Shown: positions 5,191-7,122 of the stretch, in pieces
Numbering within the stretch: position 1 is the stretch's first letter
Layout of the letters: every line of letters begins with the position of its first letter
Assembly (NCBI GenBank): GCA_012036325.1
Contig: JAAUPC010000182.1
Span: 1 to 7,122, forward strand
Reading direction: 5' to 3'
DNA from: Paracoccaceae bacterium
GTDB lineage: Bacteria > Pseudomonadota > Alphaproteobacteria > Rhodobacterales > Rhodobacteraceae
DNA length: 7,122 bases
The notes under the pieces: generated by a model
Told to the model about the DNA's origin: nothing
Database searches by the model: none
What the model saw: the letters and a program-made list of their open reading frames with translations, nothing else
Translations under genes and position numbers: made by a program

Positions 5191-6549
5191 ATGGCCAAGC
5201 CTGCAAATATCTTCACCTGCACTGCCTGCGGTGCATCCCATCGCAAATGGGCCGGGAAGTGCGATGCTTGCGGCGGCTGGAACACCATCGTCGAAGAGGC
5301 ACCGCTGTCGGCCGGGCCGAAGTCTTTGGGGGCCAAGGGCCGGACGATCCCCCTGTCCGACCTGTCGACGGAAGAGGCCGCCCCGCCGCGCGCCTCATCC
5401 GGGATTGAGGAGTTGGACCGGGTCTTGGGCGGCGGGTTGGTGCAAGCCTCGGCCATCCTGGTGGGCGGTGATCCGGGGATCGGGAAATCGACGCTGCTTC
5501 TGCAAGCCGCGGCAAGTTTCGCGCGCAAGGGGCTGAAATGCCTTTATATCTCGGGCGAAGAGGCGGCGGCGCAGGTGCGGATGCGGGCGCAGCGGCTGGA
5601 GCTGACGGATGCAAATGTGCAGCTTGGGGCGGAAACCAACCTGCGCGATATCCTGACCACGCTGGACGCGGAACGCCCGCAGCTGGCGGTGATCGATTCG
5701 ATCCAGACCATGTGGCTGGACAGTATTGAGGCGGCACCGGGCAGCGTGTCCCAGGTCCGCGCCTCGGCGCATGAGCTGGTGACCTTTGCCAAGCGGCGCG
5801 GCGTGGCGGTGATCCTGGTCGGCCATGTTACGAAGGACGGCCAGATTGCCGGGCCGCGCGTGGTGGAACATATGGTCGACACGGTGCTTTATTTCGAAGG
5901 CGAGCGGGGCCACCAGTTCCGCATCCTGCGCGCGGTGAAGAACCGCTTTGGCCCGGCGGATGAGATTGGCGTGTTCGAGATGACCGGCGGGGGTCTGGCG
6001 CAGGTCCCGAACCCCTCAGCCCTGTTTCTGGCCAACCGCGACCAGCCCGCGCCAGGGTCTGCGGTTTTCGCCGGGATCGAGGGCACACGTCCGGTGCTGA
6101 CCGAGATTCAGGCCCTGGTCGCCCCCTCAACCCTTGCCAGTCCGCGGCGGACGGTGGTCGGCCTTGATTCAGGACGCGTCTCGACCATCCTTGCGGTCTT
6201 GGAGGCGCGCTGCGGCATCCCCTTTACCGGGCTTGACGTTTTTCTCAACGTCGCCGGGGGCTTGCGTGTCAATGAGCCCGCGTCGGATCTGGCGGTGGCC
6301 GGAGCACTTCTTTCCGCGCGCGAAGATGTGGCAATTCCGCCAGACATGGTGCTTTTCGGGGAAATCAGCCTGTCTGGTGCGCTTCGCCCGGTGGGTCAGA
6401 CGGAAAACAGGTTGAAAGAAGCCTCGAAACTTGGTTTCTCACAGGCAACGGTGCCGTCCCATTCGAAAATCGAAGGGGCGGCGGGCATGCGGGTGCGACA
6501 GATGCCGGACCTGACTGCCTTTGTCGGCGAAATGTTCGGGGCCGGATAA
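5191..6549 (+). CDS. radA: DNA repair protein RadA (Sms)
   Basis: RadA is a RecA-related hexameric ATPase that helps process recombination intermediates by branch migration and, in transformable bacteria, extends integration of incoming single strands. The 452-residue product is of normal length. It has an N-terminal zinc finger with Cys10, 13, 24 and 27 (CTAC...CDAC). Walker A GGDPGIGKST lies at 92-101, Walker B-like LAVIDSIQT at 165-173 and the diagnostic KNRFG motif at 250-254. A C-terminal Lon-like domain lies at about 270-452 (GGLRVNEPASDLAVAGALL, 356-374); in RadA this serves as a scaffold rather than a protease. ATG at 5191 is chosen because MAKPANIFTCTACG is the conserved family start. 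The frame stays open upstream to 4855 without RadA-like sequence. GAGG directly abuts the ATG, so the ribosome binding site is poorly spaced. A CtrA-like site lies upstream. cvpA follows after 33 bases, probably in the same transcript. No defect is seen. Confidence 0.97.
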   Translation: MAKPANIFTCTACGASHRKWAGKCDACGGWNTIVEEAPLSAGPKSLGAKGRTIPLSDLSTEEAAPPRASSGIEELDRVLGGGLVQASAILVGGDPGIGKSTLLLQAAASFARKGLKCLYISGEEAAAQVRMRAQRLELTDANVQLGAETNLRDILTTLDAERPQLAVIDSIQTMWLDSIEAAPGSVSQVRASAHELVTFAKRRGVAVILVGHVTKDGQIAGPRVVEHMVDTVLYFEGERGHQFRILRAVKNRFGPADEIGVFEMTGGGLAQVPNPSALFLANRDQPAPGSAVFAGIEGTRPVLTEIQALVAPSTLASPRRTVVGLDSGRVSTILAVLEARCGIPFTGLDVFLNVAGGLRVNEPASDLAVAGALLSAREDVAIPPDMVLFGEISLSGALRPVGQTENRLKEASKLGFSQATVPSHSKIEGAAGMRVRQMPDLTAFVGEMFGAG

Positions 6550-6582
6550 GCCCCCGGCACAGATGGAATGGGGACGTAGACG

Positions 6583-7122
6583 ATGGAAGACCTGACCGCG
6601 ATTGATGGTGTGGCGGCGATCATCATCCTGATCTCCTCGATCCTTGCGTTCTCGCGCGGGTTGGTGCGGGAGTTGATGGCGATCCTCGGCTGGATTGGTG
6701 CTGCCATCGCGGCCTATTATTTCGCCCCCGGGGTGCAGCCCCTGGTCAAGGAACTGCCCGTCGTGGGTGAGTTTCTGTCCGACAGCTGTGAGCTTTCCGT
6801 CGTCGCGGCCTTTGCTGGCGTCTTTGTGATCGGCCTGATCGTGGCGGCGCTTTTCACGCCGCTGTTTTCCGGCGCGGTGCAGCGGTCGGCCATCGGTGGC
6901 ATCGACCAGGCGCTGGGGTTCCTGTTCGGGGCCGCGCGCGGGGTGCTGCTGATTGCGGTGGCCTTCATCGTTTATGACCGCGTGTTGTCGGACCAGGCGA
7001 TCCCGATGATCGACGACTCGCGCACCGCCCTCGTCTTCGCCAACTTCCAGGCCAATATCGACGAAAGCATCCCCTCGGACGCGCCCGGCTGGATCGTGGA
7101 TCGCTACAATGATCTGACCAAT
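6583..7122 (+). CDS. cvpA: CvpA family membrane protein (3' end beyond window)
   Basis: CvpA is an inner-membrane protein named for colicin V production in E. coli and often encoded just before purF. Its molecular role is unsettled; envelope stress and bile tolerance have been proposed. The frame is open for all 180 codons from ATG 6583 to the right edge with no stop. It starts MEDLTAIDGVAAIIILISSI and continues AFSRGLVRELMAILGWIGAA, the conserved xxRGxxxExxxxxGWxxA pattern of the family. Hydrophobic segments lie at about 8-23, 32-47, 75-96 and 115-132. The second hallmark, GGIDQALGFLFGAARG (residues 105-120), is present. The last ~45 residues (FANFQANIDESIPSDAPGW) are a hydrophilic C-terminal tail. 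Ribosome binding is probably via TGGGGA (6569-6574), nine bases before ATG. The spacing of 33 bases from radA suggests co-transcription. Little more than a short C-terminus should be missing. Confidence 0.93.
   Translation, partial: MEDLTAIDGVAAIIILISSILAFSRGLVRELMAILGWIGAAIAAYYFAPGVQPLVKELPVVGEFLSDSCELSVVAAFAGVFVIGLIVAALFTPLFSGAVQRSAIGGIDQALGFLFGAARGVLLIAVAFIVYDRVLSDQAIPMIDDSRTALVFANFQANIDESIPSDAPGWIVDRYNDLTN

Overview
From about 834 to the right end, this window looks like chromosomal DNA of a high-GC alphaproteobacterium, most likely Rhodobacteraceae. The gene order alr - mlaE-type permease - mlaF-type ATPase - pqiA-like - (autotransporter, opposite strand) - radA - cvpA matches, from memory, the order seen in that family. 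The protein sequences also read like Rhodobacter-type homologues. Layout: 1-833 does not fit this neighbourhood. It is a patchwork of short gene pieces: the end region of a HerA-like ATPase of the DUF853/YjgR type (+, 1 to ~357, frameshifted near 156), the second-haem end of a di-haem cytochrome c peroxidase (-, ~355-666), what reads as the first 30 codons of a betaproteobacterial-type phoH (+, 695-787), and ~45 bases I cannot assign. These abut the middle of alanine racemase, whose first third is absent. The simplest explanation is a chimeric assembly or amplification product rather than a natural locus. 834-3040 is a tightly packed operon: the alr remnant, then a permease and an ATPase of the MlaE/MlaF (YrbE/Mkl) ABC family, coupled by 4-base GTGA and ATGA stop/start overlaps. 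A ~96-base spacer with a strong GC hairpin leads to a short single-domain PqiA-like membrane protein (3137-3570). This meets an autotransporter-type outer-membrane protein (5021-3567, minus strand) tail to tail, with the two stop codons overlapping. A 169-base AT-rich intergenic region then separates the autotransporter from the divergent radA. It holds a perfect match to the CtrA full-site consensus TTAA-N7-TTAAC and nested inverted repeats. radA (5191-6549) is intact and is followed by cvpA (6583 to the edge, open at the 3' end). How the genes may work together: MlaE/MlaF-type and PqiA-like proteins both belong to envelope lipid-transport systems, but no MCE/MlaD subunit is present in the window. 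RadA is a recombination ATPase. CvpA is an inner-membrane protein often next to purF, which would be expected just past the right edge. Four likely single-event frameshifts (near 156, 925, 2917 and 3169) all lie in the left 3.2 kb; the right 3.9 kb reads cleanly. With the mosaic left end, this suggests reduced sequence or assembly quality on the left. I found no convincing new defence or mobile system. The most biologically interesting signal is the CtrA-like site upstream of radA.
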